Positions 1-8,420 of a stretch of 55,392 nt of DNA are shown here, one piece after another. The stretch's first letter is position 1, and each line of letters begins with the position of its first letter. The position numbers and the translations under genes are program-made. Source of the DNA: an uncultured Dorea sp. (GTDB taxonomy: Bacteria; Bacillota_A; Clostridia; Lachnospirales; Lachnospiraceae); contig CAJTRM010000007.1 in assembly GCA_910578865.1 (NCBI GenBank), positions 47,749 to 103,140 of the forward strand, in the 5' to 3' direction. Under the pieces are notes generated by a model. The model did no database searches. It was not told the origin of the DNA and saw only the letters and a list, made by a program, of their open reading frames with translations.

Positions 1-100
1 GACAGTGGCTGTGGTCGTGCTCATGGCTGTGGTCATGACAGTGGCTGTGGTCGTGGCCGCAGCTGCATGTATCTTTGTGTTCTTTTACTATTCCTCCCAT
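1..100 (-). CDS. Histidine/cysteine-rich putative metal-binding protein (N-terminal part, runs off the window)
   Basis: Only about 33 codons are visible. ATG at 100 is preceded by AGGAGG with a 6-base gap, so the start is well supported. After a short lead (MGGIVKEHKD) the reading becomes alternating His with Asp, Ser or Cys (for example CGHDHSHCHDHSHEHDHSH), and this codon repetition produces the near-repeated DNA at the left edge. Such stretches occur at the ends of metal chaperones and transporters (HypB, UreE, CobW-like, ZIP or CDF types) and bind Zn, Ni or Co. The rest of the protein is outside the window, so the family is unknown. The operator-like palindrome just upstream supports a metal-responsive gene. 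Confidence 0.7.
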   Translation of the reverse strand, partial: MGGIVKEHKDTCSCGHDHSHCHDHSHEHDHSHC

Positions 101-124
101 TTGTAATCCTCCTAAATCATTTTT

Positions 125-144
125 ATATGAATACTTATTCATAT
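125..144 (-). promoter_or_regulatory. ArsR/SmtB-like operator palindrome
   Basis: Perfect 9-2-9 inverted repeat, ATATGAATA-CT-TATTCATAT. It closely resembles the core of operators bound by ArsR/SmtB-family metal sensors (ATATGAA-type half sites). It lies just downstream of the predicted start of transcription of the His-rich gene, where a bound repressor would block RNA polymerase. Confidence 0.55.
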
Positions 145-156
145 GTTCATGTTTTT

Positions 157-185
157 ATGATAATCACATCCTCGGAATTTGTCAA
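157..185 (-). promoter_or_regulatory. Sigma-A-type promoter of the His-rich gene
   Basis: Reading leftward: TTGACA at 185-180, a 17-base spacer, and TATCAT at 162-157. This predicts a transcript start near 150, just ahead of the 125-144 palindrome. Confidence 0.6.
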
Positions 186-203
186 TACTTTTTATGATAA
201 AAT

Positions 204-283
204 CAGATAGCAACTTTTACAGAAAAGTTTCAGGGGCAGGGGCGGCTCATATGAGTCACACCTGCCCCTGCCCGGGACTATCT
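204..283 (-). terminator. Long hairpin downstream of the M24 peptidase gene
   Basis: A GC-rich stem (GGGCAGGGGCGG at 234-245 with CTGCCCCTGCCC at 262-273) sits inside a weaker outer pairing (CAGATAG 204-210 with CTATCTG 277-283). It starts 27 bases after the stop of the 310-1395 gene. U-runs are modest on both strands, so it may work in both directions. Confidence 0.55.
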
Positions 284-309
284 GTTTTGATATGTTCCCT
301 CTATTGAAA

Positions 310-1395
310 TTAATCATTTCCTACGATCTGCAGATCCTTCGGATATTTCGTTAATACCTCGCATCCATCTTCCGTTACGATTACAAGGTCCTCAATCCTT
401 ACTCCCACATCATCCTTCAGGTAGATGCCCGGCTCAATGGAGAAGCACATACCCGGCTGCGCAATCAGGTCACAGGACGCGCTTGCCTCCGGCGGCTCGT
501 GAACGGTCATACCGACTCCGTGTCCGGTGCGGGTAAGGAATTTGTCTCCGTAGCCTGCATCCGTGATAACCTTACGTGCAACAGCGTCAATATCACACAT
601 CTTTACTCCCGGCTTCACAAAATCGATGGCTGCCTGCTGCGCTTCCTTCACAATCTCATACACTTTCCTGTGTTCTTCGCTGACGCTCTTATAGAATACG
701 GTACGGGTCATATCACACCAGTAATTATTGATCGGTGCCCAAAGGTCGAAAAGGACTGCATCTCCTTCTTTGAGCATTTCCCCTGCCACTGCACCATGAT
801 GAGGTTCTGCTGCATTTTTCCCGTAGCATACATACTGAAGCTGAATATCCCTTGCTGCACCGTGTTCCTCAAAGAATTCCTCGATCATGTCGGAAAGCTG
901 TTTTTCATCCAGGCTCGGGTCAATGTGCTTGATACCAAATTCTACAGCCATGTCATTGATCCTGGAAGCCTGACGGAGAAGTTCCCTTTCCTCCTCGTCC
1001 TTCTGACTCTTGCACCAGTCCACACAGTCAGAGCCAAGCACCGGAATCAGATCGTCCCTCTCCTGAAGAACGGAAATCGTATGCTTTGCCGTCCAGTTTT
1101 TATCGAATCCGACCTTGCCCGGCTGAAGTTCTGCTGCAATCAGTGCGTATGGGTTTTCACCGTCCGCATAATAATGCATGATCATACCTTCCATCTCTTC
1201 AAAACAGAAAAGATTATTCATAAATGCATGCACCTCTCCGCTGTCTTTGATCAGGATAGCCCCGCATCGCTCCATCGGGTTTACGATCCTTCCTGTAAGA
1301 TAGAAGATAGACGGGTCGTCTGTTACAAGAATCTGGCTGAGGCCAGTCTTTTTCATATTCTCTACAACCCGTTCAAATCTTTGTTTGTTCATCAT
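310..1395 (-). CDS. M24-family metallopeptidase (Xaa-Pro aminopeptidase/dipeptidase-like)
   Basis: A 361-residue protein with a creatinase-type N-terminal domain (about 1-130) and a pita-bread M24 domain (about 140-357). All five dinuclear metal ligands are visible: D217, D228, H292 (in GHGVGMTVHE), E321 (in SIEPG) and E335 (in RIEDLV). The family hydrolyses the bond next to proline in dipeptides or at peptide N-termini. Length is typical. Two ATGs stand in tandem; AAAGGAG lies 8 bases before the first. It ends a leftward group with an MFS transporter and an amidohydrolase, suggesting use of imported small peptides. M24 also includes creatinase and methionine aminopeptidase; the creatinase-type N-domain argues against the latter. 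Exact substrate is unknown. Confidence 0.85.
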   Translation of the reverse strand: MMNKQRFERVVENMKKTGLSQILVTDDPSIFYLTGRIVNPMERCGAILIKDSGEVHAFMNNLFCFEEMEGMIMHYYADGENPYALIAAELQPGKVGFDKNWTAKHTISVLQERDDLIPVLGSDCVDWCKSQKDEEERELLRQASRINDMAVEFGIKHIDPSLDEKQLSDMIEEFFEEHGAARDIQLQYVCYGKNAAEPHHGAVAGEMLKEGDAVLFDLWAPINNYWCDMTRTVFYKSVSEEHRKVYEIVKEAQQAAIDFVKPGVKMCDIDAVARKVITDAGYGDKFLTRTGHGVGMTVHEPPEASASCDLIAQPGMCFSIEPGIYLKDDVGVRIEDLVIVTEDGCEVLTKYPKDLQIVGND

Positions 1396-1510
1396 AGCTT
1401 TTACTCCTTTTCACTCATAAAAAATTTCTACTCTATATTATAATACAAATACACCCTGATTCCCAGCACCAGATTCGGCAGATGATCCGGTACTGCACAC
1501 CTTCCGGCGT

Positions 1511-2794
1511 CTATTTCGATTCCGCCTTCCGCATCTCTGCCAGCTTCTGGCGGCGTTCCTTTGTAAGGCTTCTGAATACAATACAAGCTGCAGCGCCTAT
1601 AGCAAGGAGAATAATATAGCCTACAAACATATAGCGATATCCGGAAATGCCTTCAAAGTGAGACAGACACCAGCCGTTGAACATCGGCATAATACTTTCT
1701 GCCCCGTAACCAAGAGGAGTAATAATAAAGGTTGCAGCTCCCATTACTTCCAATGGATATTCCCCTTCCTCCATAATTGCATAATGGAGCGCCTGCGCGG
1801 AATACATAAACATACACAGAATTCCGATACTCACCACCAGCAGCCACATAAACGCCATGGACTTCGGTGTAAATAAAAGACCGAAAACACCGATGGCCAT
1901 AAGTGCAATATCTGCCAGCATCATAGCAGAAAGTCCTTTACGATCCGCAATCTGTCCGCCGATCCAGCATCCCGCAAAACGAAATCCCTGAGCCGCATAT
2001 CCCATAATACCTGCCAAAGCTGCCGACATTCCGAACGCAGCCGTACAATATGGAACAACATATGGGTAGCTTACGATAACGCCGTAAGTAGTAAACATAA
2101 TAATTACAAGCATCCATGTGGTAGGCATCTTCAGGGCACGCAATACTTCTTTTCCGAAATTGCTGTTTTTCTCTTTTGCCTCCTTCTTGAAATCCGGAAG
2201 CTTGTTTCTCAGTGCAAAGTAGCAGATCACTCCTACAATGATTGCCTCCAGACAATAGAACACAATAAGTCCCGACATACCGTTTGCATCTCCGACAGCT
2301 CGGCATGCAGCCGTAAATCCTGCCATGATCGCAATACCGGATGCAAAATTCAGGACACCGCGCCCCATATCAAACAATGCATATCCCCTTGCCTGTTCAT
2401 CTGCATGATTCAAAGCACGAAGCACCTTCATCAACGGGTTCCAGAAAGTAAGGATTGTCGTAAGTCCCCAAATACAGTAAACTGCAACATGTATCGGAAA
2501 TGCCGGCTTGGTAAGCAGAATCAGGCCTACTGCGCCGGTAATGATCAGAGACCCCGGAACAACGATTTTCAGCGGAGCCCGGTCGGCAACCCATCCGCCC
2601 AGACAGTAGCCTACAAGTGTGAGTGCTCCATAAGCGCTCCCCAGCACACCCATTTGAAAATCCGTAATTCCGAAATATGCCAGATATGCATCGTAATAAT
2701 AACCTCTAAAATAAGGCAAAAGGTAAGCTGACATACCCGCCAGAGCTATTAACAGAATAAGCCCTCTGTTCTTTTTGTATCCACCATTATCCAT
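1511..2794 (-). CDS. Major facilitator superfamily transporter
   Basis: A 427-residue integral membrane protein with about 12 hydrophobic segments in two halves joined by a charged loop near residues 200-220 (NKLPDFKKEAKEKNSNF). MFS motif-A-like loops appear in both halves (GGWVADRAPLK after TM2 and GGQIADRKG in the second half). The C-terminus is basic and cytoplasmic. GGAGG lies 8 bases before the ATG. It sits between an amidohydrolase and an M24 peptidase on one strand, so it may import the peptide or amide that they cleave, but substrate cannot be read from sequence. Gaps to neighbours are 44 and 115 bases with no clear terminator. Confidence 0.85.
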   Translation of the reverse strand: MDNGGYKKNRGLILLIALAGMSAYLLPYFRGYYYDAYLAYFGITDFQMGVLGSAYGALTLVGYCLGGWVADRAPLKIVVPGSLIITGAVGLILLTKPAFPIHVAVYCIWGLTTILTFWNPLMKVLRALNHADEQARGYALFDMGRGVLNFASGIAIMAGFTAACRAVGDANGMSGLIVFYCLEAIIVGVICYFALRNKLPDFKKEAKEKNSNFGKEVLRALKMPTTWMLVIIMFTTYGVIVSYPYVVPYCTAAFGMSAALAGIMGYAAQGFRFAGCWIGGQIADRKGLSAMMLADIALMAIGVFGLLFTPKSMAFMWLLVVSIGILCMFMYSAQALHYAIMEEGEYPLEVMGAATFIITPLGYGAESIMPMFNGWCLSHFEGISGYRYMFVGYIILLAIGAAACIVFRSLTKERRQKLAEMRKAESK

Positions 2795-2838
2795 TTTTCA
2801 TCCTCCTAAATGTACTTGTTCATTTCCTTGCTCCCGAA

Positions 2839-4107
2839 TCAGCGGGAATATTCGTCGATCACCACATGATCTGCAGCATGCACTTTTCCGTCCTTCATTA
2901 CAAAATCGCACTCGCTCAGTGCATCACAGTCCTCCAGCAGATCTCTGTGCCATCCTGCGATATCTGCCAGCTTGCCCGGCTCGATCGTACCGATCAGATG
3001 ATCCATCCTCAGGATTCCTGCATTGACACTGGTAGCCGCTTTCAGTGTCCTGAACGGATCCATTCCCGAGCGAATCCAGCTTCGATACTCATACCAGCTC
3101 TCATAAGCCTGGTGAACCGCACAGAAATCCGACCCAAATCCAAGTCTTATACCGCTGCCGCAGATAATCTGCCGGCTTTCCTTCAGGCGCGGGGCAAATT
3201 TTCTCAGCTTCATCTGACTGTCCGCCGTATTCTTATCCACCAGATCGTCATTTCCCTCGATCACATCCTGAAACGGGGAAAAAGTCGGAACCAGATAGGT
3301 ATCCTGCTTTTCAAAAGCAGCAGCCGTCTCTTCGTCCATAAGTGCACCATGCTCCATCCCGTCGATTCCAAATTCCAGCAATTTTTTCATCATGCGCGGC
3401 GGGTATACATGTGCTGTGACTGGTTTGCCAAGATCATGTGCCGTCTGAATAATGATCTGAAGTTCCTCGTCATCCAGATAACTGATCTCCGGTCCTCCAT
3501 CCGGGCTTAGGAAGCTGCCTGACAGGAATATCTTAATAAAATCCGTGCCGTATTTTACTTCCCTGCGGACCTGATTCCGGAAGAAATCTCTGCCGCTCCC
3601 GATGGTTTTTATCTGTGCAAGATCTGAAAGTGGTTCATTTGTGCACGCATACATACTCATATCTCCGGGCATCCCCGGACCTCCGAGCATGTGGGCGCCG
3701 ACATGCATCCTGGCTGCAGGAAACAGTCCCCTGTCTATTACGTTCTTTACATCCACAATCCCGTAACCGGCCGGGCCCATCCCGTTGCACCTGATCGTCG
3801 TAAACCCCCTTTCCAGACAACGTTCTGCCGTATGGAGAAATGCAAGAGTACTATAGCCTTCTGACTGATAAAGGATCTGATCCGTCTCCTGCCAGCGCAT
3901 CAGATTACCATGCACATGAGCATCAATCATCCCCGGCGTCACCGTCAGATGCTTCAGATCAATGGTTTCCACATCCTTCGGTCTGGAAAGATTTCTGCCT
4001 ACTGCCGTAATCTGATTACCTTCAACCAGAATCTCCATATCCGACATTAACTCTTCATGGATACCGTCAAATAGCTTTCCACAAAAAATCAAGTATGGTT
4101 TTTTCAT
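2839..4107 (-). CDS. Metal-dependent amidohydrolase (imidazolonepropionase/Xaa-dipeptidase-like)
   Basis: A 422-residue amidohydrolase-superfamily enzyme. The TIM-barrel metal site is complete: HxH after strand 1 (DAHVHG), a lysine that is probably carboxylated (FIKIFLSG), histidines in TAHVYP and EHGALMD, and the final aspartate (GFGSDF). A small beta domain is formed by the N- and C-termini. Members of this subgroup include prolidase-like enzymes that cleave N-acyl amino acids or Xaa-Pro and Xaa-Arg dipeptides. It has its own leftward promoter in the divergent region shared with a related amidohydrolase at 4298. GGGTGG lies just upstream of the ATG. Function as a peptide or amide hydrolase is inferred; the substrate is unknown. 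Confidence 0.82.
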   Translation of the reverse strand: MKKPYLIFCGKLFDGIHEELMSDMEILVEGNQITAVGRNLSRPKDVETIDLKHLTVTPGMIDAHVHGNLMRWQETDQILYQSEGYSTLAFLHTAERCLERGFTTIRCNGMGPAGYGIVDVKNVIDRGLFPAARMHVGAHMLGGPGMPGDMSMYACTNEPLSDLAQIKTIGSGRDFFRNQVRREVKYGTDFIKIFLSGSFLSPDGGPEISYLDDEELQIIIQTAHDLGKPVTAHVYPPRMMKKLLEFGIDGMEHGALMDEETAAAFEKQDTYLVPTFSPFQDVIEGNDDLVDKNTADSQMKLRKFAPRLKESRQIICGSGIRLGFGSDFCAVHQAYESWYEYRSWIRSGMDPFRTLKAATSVNAGILRMDHLIGTIEPGKLADIAGWHRDLLEDCDALSECDFVMKDGKVHAADHVVIDEYSR

Positions 4108-4139
4108 TTTATCACCACCCTTTTCATAATCTTGTTAAG

Positions 4140-4167
4140 ATTATATCATATTTATGAAAAATGTAAA
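4140..4167 (-). promoter_or_regulatory. Promoter of the 2839-4107 gene with a palindrome in its spacer
   Basis: Leftward TTTACA (4167-4162), 16-base spacer, TATAAT (4145-4140). The spacer holds the inverted repeat TCATA-TT-TATGA (4146-4157). A similar motif (ATCA-N5-TGAT) lies in the spacer of the promoter of the XRE-cupin regulator at about 6202-6214, suggesting one regulator for both. Confidence 0.6.
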
Positions 4168-4214
4168 TATTTTTTATTTGTATGAAATTTTATTATACAT
4201 TTTTACTATTGTTG

Positions 4215-4243
4215 TTGACATTCATGCGCAAGATAACCATAAT
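4215..4243 (+). promoter_or_regulatory. Promoter of the 4298-5479 amidohydrolase
   Basis: TTGACA at 4215-4220, a 17-base spacer and CATAAT at 4238-4243. It is divergent from the 4140-4167 promoter; the two -35 elements are about 50 bases apart. Confidence 0.55.
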
Positions 4244-4297
4244 ATAATTTATAATAGATGTTGGGATTTTTCAAACAAACAGAAAGGATGATTAAAA

Positions 4298-5479
4298 ATG
4301 ATTGTATTAAGAAACGCACGAGTAATCCCTGAACTGACTCCGGGATTCAACGATGATCGGGCAGATATCATAATTGAAGATGACAAGATCGCAGATATCG
4401 TTCCGGCAAAAACCGCAAATGGTGAAACTGTTTTTGACATGACTGAGAGCACGGTTATCCCCGGTCTGATCGATGCACATGTACATCTGGATCTGTGCGG
4501 GATGGATACCTTTGAAGAAAATGTACAGCCGGACTCCTTCCGTGTGGTACGGGCACTGAGACTTGCAATGGACAATCTCCGCAAAGGATATACGACGGTA
4601 AGAGACTTAGGTGACAGAAACGACATTGTAATCTCTCTGGCAAATGCCGTTTCCCAGGATCTGGTCATGGCACCGGATATTCTGGCAAGCGGCAAGATCA
4701 TCTCCCCTACCGAAAGTGGAAATGACTTTTTCGGCACCATGTATCTTGAGGCTGATTCTCCTATGGAATTCCGCAAGGCAGTGCGTACACAGTACCAGGC
4801 CGGCGCAGACTGGATCAAAGTCATGGCTACCGGCGCTGTCATGAATCCGGGAGGAGATCCGGGCGCTCCGATTATCATGGAAGATGAAATGAGGGCTGTA
4901 TGCGAGGCTGCTGATTATGTAAACCGTCCGGTGGCTGTACACTGCCACGGAGCAAATGGCGTTAAAATAGCGATCCGCGCCGGTGTAAGGACCATTGAAC
5001 ATTCCTCCATCATGGACGACGAATGTATCCGTATGTACCTCGCCACAGATAAGTCCTTCCCGATCCCTACTATTTCACCAATGAAGAATTTCCTGGAGTT
5101 CTCAGAGGACAAGCCTGCCCATTATGTTGAAAAGGCTAAAAGGCTCTTCAGCAGCCTGCTGGAGTCCATGCGTGCCGCCAATAAGGCCGGCGTAAAGCTT
5201 GGATGGGGTACGGACGCAGGTGTTTATGTGGGAAGCCACGGCAACGGCATCTATGAATTCCGCGCCCGTGTAAATGACCTGGAGTTCACTCCTCTGGAAT
5301 GTCTGATTCAGGCCACAAAGAACAATGCAGAGATTCTTCAGATCGACGACTCTGTAGGTACGCTCGCAGTCGGCAAGAAAGCCAACATTTTAGCTGTACG
5401 GGGCGAACCTGACAAGGACATTAACGCACTGGAAGATATCACATTAGTCTTAAAGGGCGGACGTGTCGTAAAAGACTGA
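4298..5479 (+). CDS. Metal-dependent amidohydrolase, divergent paralogue
   Basis: A 393-residue member of the same amidohydrolase group as 2839-4107. Visible metal-site elements are HxH (DAHVHLD), a lysine (DWIKVMATG), histidines (VHCHG and EHSSIMD) and the aspartate (GWGTDAG). The loop GGDPGAP is typical of prolidase-like amidohydrolases. AAAGGATG precedes the ATG. It is the only rightward gene in the first 28 kb and is transcribed away from its paralogue, followed by a strong terminator. Two paralogues with a peptidase, a permease and a regulator suggest a small catabolic regulon. The reaction is inferred to be cleavage of an amide or dipeptide bond; the substrate cannot be told. Confidence 0.82.
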   Translation: MIVLRNARVIPELTPGFNDDRADIIIEDDKIADIVPAKTANGETVFDMTESTVIPGLIDAHVHLDLCGMDTFEENVQPDSFRVVRALRLAMDNLRKGYTTVRDLGDRNDIVISLANAVSQDLVMAPDILASGKIISPTESGNDFFGTMYLEADSPMEFRKAVRTQYQAGADWIKVMATGAVMNPGGDPGAPIIMEDEMRAVCEAADYVNRPVAVHCHGANGVKIAIRAGVRTIEHSSIMDDECIRMYLATDKSFPIPTISPMKNFLEFSEDKPAHYVEKAKRLFSSLLESMRAANKAGVKLGWGTDAGVYVGSHGNGIYEFRARVNDLEFTPLECLIQATKNNAEILQIDDSVGTLAVGKKANILAVRGEPDKDINALEDITLVLKGGRVVKD

Positions 5480-5526
5480 TCCTTACATAAGATAAAAATG
5501 TACGCTTCTGAGCACACAGCATCAAA

Positions 5527-5571
5527 CAAGTCCCTGCAGGCGGCAGCTGCCGCCTGCAGGGACTTGTTTTT
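5527..5571. terminator. Strong bidirectional terminator
   Basis: A perfect 40-base palindrome: 20-base arms beginning CAAGTCCCTGCAGG meet without a loop at 5546/5547, followed by TTTTT on the plus strand. It separates the convergent ends of the rightward amidohydrolase and the leftward XRE-cupin gene. Confidence 0.9.
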
Positions 5572-5579
5572 GCTTGTCT

Positions 5580-6140
5580 TTATTTGTCTTCCTGTGTCGT
5601 TTTCTTACATCTTGTCCAAAAAGAAACACAGCTTTCATCCCCAATCGCATAATACGTATGCCTTGTATTAGCCTTAATGATCACCGTATCTCCTACGCCC
5701 AGTTCAAATGTCTGGTTATCCAGCTCCAGCGACAGTCCGCCCTGAATCACAGTACCGACCTCGTCATACTCATGGGTCCAGCAAAGCCCTTCATCAATTC
5801 CCCCCGGTTCAACTGTCATATAAAGAAATGATTCATTCTCCAGGCCGAAATCAATGTTTTCCAGTATCATATTGTGGTCTTCACTAATAAGCTTTTCCCG
5901 TTCGTTGCTGCGAACAATAATACTCTTCTCTTCGTTTCTCTCCAGCAGGCTGTAAAAGGATATGCCGAGCGCATCACAGATCCTCTGGATATTCGCCAGC
6001 GTAGGACTGTTGGCATTCCGCTCAAGATTGCTCAGATATCCTATGGATAACCCCGTGGCATCGGAGAGCTGCTGCAAGGTCATTCCCCGATCCAACCTGT
6101 GCGCCCTCACACTAAAACCTATTTTCTGTATATCGTTCAC
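5580..6140 (-). CDS. XRE-family regulator with C-terminal cupin domain
   Basis: A 186-residue protein. The N-terminal helix-turn-helix (about 10-65) contains the XRE pattern MTLQQLSDATGLSIGYLSN. The C-terminal cupin barrel (about 110-175) has WTHEYDEVGTVIQGG and VGDTVIIKANTRHTY. This architecture is common in local regulators that sense a small metabolite or metal through the cupin. The start is GTG, supported by GAGGTGG just upstream. It faces the divergent amidohydrolases across a terminator and probably controls them: its own promoter and theirs share similar A/T-rich palindromes. The ligand is unknown. Confidence 0.82.
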   Translation of the reverse strand: MNDIQKIGFSVRAHRLDRGMTLQQLSDATGLSIGYLSNLERNANSPTLANIQRICDALGISFYSLLERNEEKSIIVRSNEREKLISEDHNMILENIDFGLENESFLYMTVEPGGIDEGLCWTHEYDEVGTVIQGGLSLELDNQTFELGVGDTVIIKANTRHTYYAIGDESCVSFWTRCKKTTQEDK

Positions 6141-6195
6141 TTTTCCACCTCTACATTGACATTCATATCAGACCTATCTTTTCATAACCTCTTCC

Positions 6196-6224
6196 ACTCT
6201 ATCAAAATATGATAAACTTGTCAA
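6196..6224 (-). promoter_or_regulatory. Promoter of the XRE-cupin regulator
   Basis: Leftward TTGACA (6224-6219), 17-base spacer, weak TAGAGT (6201-6196). The spacer includes ATCATATTTTGAT, an inverted repeat that may be an autoregulatory operator. Confidence 0.45.
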
Positions 6225-6283
6225 TTTATATCTTTTTGCGATGTTGTTGTCGATGTTGTTGTTTCATCACAACATACCTTTCC

Positions 6284-6952
6284 CTACTCGATCTGCCAGT
6301 CCACAGGTTCCATCCCGTGCTCCTCAAGAAATGTATTCGTCTGACTGAAGGGCCTGCTCCCGAAAAATCCCCGATACGCAGAAAGCGGGCTCGGATGAGG
6401 CGCCTTCAGGATCAGGTGGTTCGGATTTGTCAGCATCTTTTCCTTGCGCTGCGCCGGCGCGCCCCACAAAATAAATACAATAGGCCTGTCCTGGCTGTTA
6501 AGCGTCAGAATGGCAGCATCGGTAAATTCTTCCCATCCGATCCCACGGTGGGAATTCGCTTGATGGGCGCGCACCGTCAATACTGTATTCAGCATCAGTA
6601 CCCCCTGCTCGGCCCATTTGGTAAGATATCCGTGATCCGGAATGGTACATCCCAGGTCGTCATGCAGCTCCTGGTAAATATTCACCAGCGACGGCGGTAT
6701 ATCCACACCTTTCTTTACAGAAAAGCACAGCCCGTGGGCCTGTCCGTTATTGTGATACGGATCCTGCCCAAGGATCACCACCTTCACCTTACTGAGAGGT
6801 GTCAGATGAAAAGCATTAAAAATATCATCCGCAGGCGGAAAAACCAGTCTGGTCTTATATTCCTGATTCACTGTCTCAAACAGCTTCTTATAATATGGTT
6901 TCCTGAATTCATCCCTCAGGGCATCCAGCCAGTCATTTTGAATTGCAGCCAT
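6284..6952 (-). CDS. ung: Uracil-DNA glycosylase, family 1
   Basis: Removes uracil from DNA in base excision repair. The catalytic water-activating motif GQDPYH (residues 62-67 from the chosen start) and the DNA-intercalation motif HPSPLS are intact. At 222 residues its length is normal. An upstream in-frame ATG at 6973 lacks a ribosome binding site, whereas ATG at 6952 has GAAAGGATG about 10 bases before it, so the shorter form is preferred. It is the last gene of a leftward run (two-component system, hisH, hisF, ung) with short gaps and no visible internal terminator. Confidence 0.95.
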   Translation of the reverse strand: MAAIQNDWLDALRDEFRKPYYKKLFETVNQEYKTRLVFPPADDIFNAFHLTPLSKVKVVILGQDPYHNNGQAHGLCFSVKKGVDIPPSLVNIYQELHDDLGCTIPDHGYLTKWAEQGVLMLNTVLTVRAHQANSHRGIGWEEFTDAAILTLNSQDRPIVFILWGAPAQRKEKMLTNPNHLILKAPHPSPLSAYRGFFGSRPFSQTNTFLEEHGMEPVDWQIE

Positions 6953-7002
6953 GGCGTTCCCATCCTTTCTCATTCTGTATATTATTCACCGGTATCTCAA
7001 GA

Positions 7003-7764
7003 TCACAGCCTGACAGATACACCTTTTCCTCTCAGGTATTCCTTCACCTCTCTGATCTCCAGTTCCTTATAATGGAACAATGAAGCTGCGAGAGCCGCGT
7101 CTGCTTTTCCTGCCGTCAAAGCTTCATAAAAGTGTTCCGGCGTTCCGGCGCCCCCTGATGCGATCACCGGTATGGAAACTGCTTCTGCAATTCTCCTTGT
7201 AAGTTCCAGGTCATATCCTGCTTTTGTGCCGTCCCCGTCCATACTGGTCAAAAGGATCTCTCCTGCCCCCAGCTTTTCAACCTTCACGGCCCACTCCACA
7301 GCGTCAATACCTACATCGATCCGGCCGCCGTTTTTATAAATATTCCATCCGCTCTGATCCGGCCTTTTTTTTGCATCAACCGCTACCACTACACACTGGC
7401 TGCCGAATTTGTCGGCCGCCTCCGAGATCAGCCGCGGATCATTGATAGCTGAAGAATTAATGGAGATCTTATCCGCCCCTTCTCTCAGAAGCGCCTTAAA
7501 ATCTGCGACCGAGCGGATCCCTCCCCCTACAGTGAACGGGATAAATACAGTCTCCGCAACCTTTCTCACCATATCCACAACGGTCTGTCTGGCATCCGCA
7601 GTAGCTGTAATGTCCAAAAACACCAGTTCATCGGCTCCCGCCTTGTCATAGGCCTTCCCAATCTCTACCGGATCTCCGGCATCCTTCAGATCCACAAAAT
7701 TTACACCCTTTACCACACGGCCGTTATGTACGTCCAGGCACGGGATAATCCTCTTTGTATGCAT
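7003..7764 (-). CDS. hisF: Imidazole glycerol phosphate synthase, cyclase subunit HisF
   Basis: The 253-residue TIM barrel converts PRFAR and ammonia from HisH into imidazole glycerol phosphate and AICAR in histidine synthesis. The catalytic aspartates are visible in IPCLDV near the N-terminus and in VVVAVDAK near residue 130. Phosphate-binding glycines appear in TVGGGIRS and IASGGAG. It starts 14 bases after hisH, with GGAGG upstream. No other his gene is near; the pair is detached from the rest of the pathway. The sequence is canonical, not like HisF-like enzymes of surface-sugar loci. Confidence 0.96.
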   Translation of the reverse strand: MHTKRIIPCLDVHNGRVVKGVNFVDLKDAGDPVEIGKAYDKAGADELVFLDITATADARQTVVDMVRKVAETVFIPFTVGGGIRSVADFKALLREGADKISINSSAINDPRLISEAADKFGSQCVVVAVDAKKRPDQSGWNIYKNGGRIDVGIDAVEWAVKVEKLGAGEILLTSMDGDGTKAGYDLELTRRIAEAVSIPVIASGGAGTPEHFYEALTAGKADAALAASLFHYKELEIREVKEYLRGKGVSVRL

Positions 7765-7778
7765 ACTGCCTCCTCCGT

Positions 7779-8384
7779 CTAAAGCTCTACAAAATTCTGA
7801 AGTATCCGAAGTCCTGCATCCCCGCTTTTTTCCGGGTGGAACTGGCAGGCAAATACACGATCCTTCTCCACCGACGCATGAATCTTCACGCCATACTCCG
7901 CGGCTGCGGTCACAATCTTCTCATCTGCCGCCTTCAGATAATAAGAATGGACAAAATAAACATAGGACTCTTCAGGAAGCCCCCGGAACAATCTCCCTTC
8001 CCTGGGAAATTCCAGAGAATTCCACCCTATATGGGGAATCTTGAGACCGGGCGTATCCGGTATACGCAGGATCTCACCTTTCAAGATTCCAAGACCGCTG
8101 ACTCCCGGCGCCTCGTCACTTCTCTCGAATAAAAGCTGCAGCCCCAGGCAGATACCGAGAAACGGAATGCCCTTCTCCACAACCTGGCGGATCACCTCAT
8201 CCAGCCCATACTGCCGGATCTTTCCCATTGCATCCCCGAAGGAACCTACCCCCGGAAGGATTACTTTATCCGCACTTCTTATGAGCTCCGGCTCCCTGGT
8301 GACCTCCACCTGCTGGCCGAGAAGCGCCATAGCCTTCTCTACACTTTTTATATTTCCCGCGTCATAATCAATAATTGCTACCAT
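7779..8384 (-). CDS. hisH: Imidazole glycerol phosphate synthase, glutamine amidotransferase subunit HisH
   Basis: A class I glutamine amidotransferase (201 residues) that releases ammonia from glutamine and channels it to HisF. The triad is present: C79 (GICLGLQ), H183 and E185 (QFHPEKSG). The oxyanion loop PGVGSFG is also visible. It lies 36 bases downstream of the sensor kinase gene and 14 bases upstream of hisF, so co-transcription with the two-component system is likely. Confidence 0.96.
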   Translation of the reverse strand: MVAIIDYDAGNIKSVEKAMALLGQQVEVTREPELIRSADKVILPGVGSFGDAMGKIRQYGLDEVIRQVVEKGIPFLGICLGLQLLFERSDEAPGVSGLGILKGEILRIPDTPGLKIPHIGWNSLEFPREGRLFRGLPEESYVYFVHSYYLKAADEKIVTAAAEYGVKIHASVEKDRVFACQFHPEKSGDAGLRILQNFVEL

Positions 8385-8420
8385 TTACCGAACCTGCCCT
8401 TTCCGTCTGCCGTATAGAAA

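Noticed and set aside
1..60. Tandem DNA repeat or mini-satellite at the left edge
   Set aside because: The repetition is explained by His/Asp/Ser codons of a minus-strand reading frame with a proper start and binding site.
499..1443. 314-codon plus-strand frame opposite the M24 peptidase gene
   Set aside because: It lies antisense to a gene with all catalytic motifs and its translation has no domain pattern; likewise the long antisense frames at 6209-7072, 36338-37144 and 45264-46028.
6240..6263. Tandem 12-base repeat GATGTTGTTGTC/GATGTTGTTGTT
   Set aside because: Only two units in a short A/T-rich gap after ung; no further structure supports a function.
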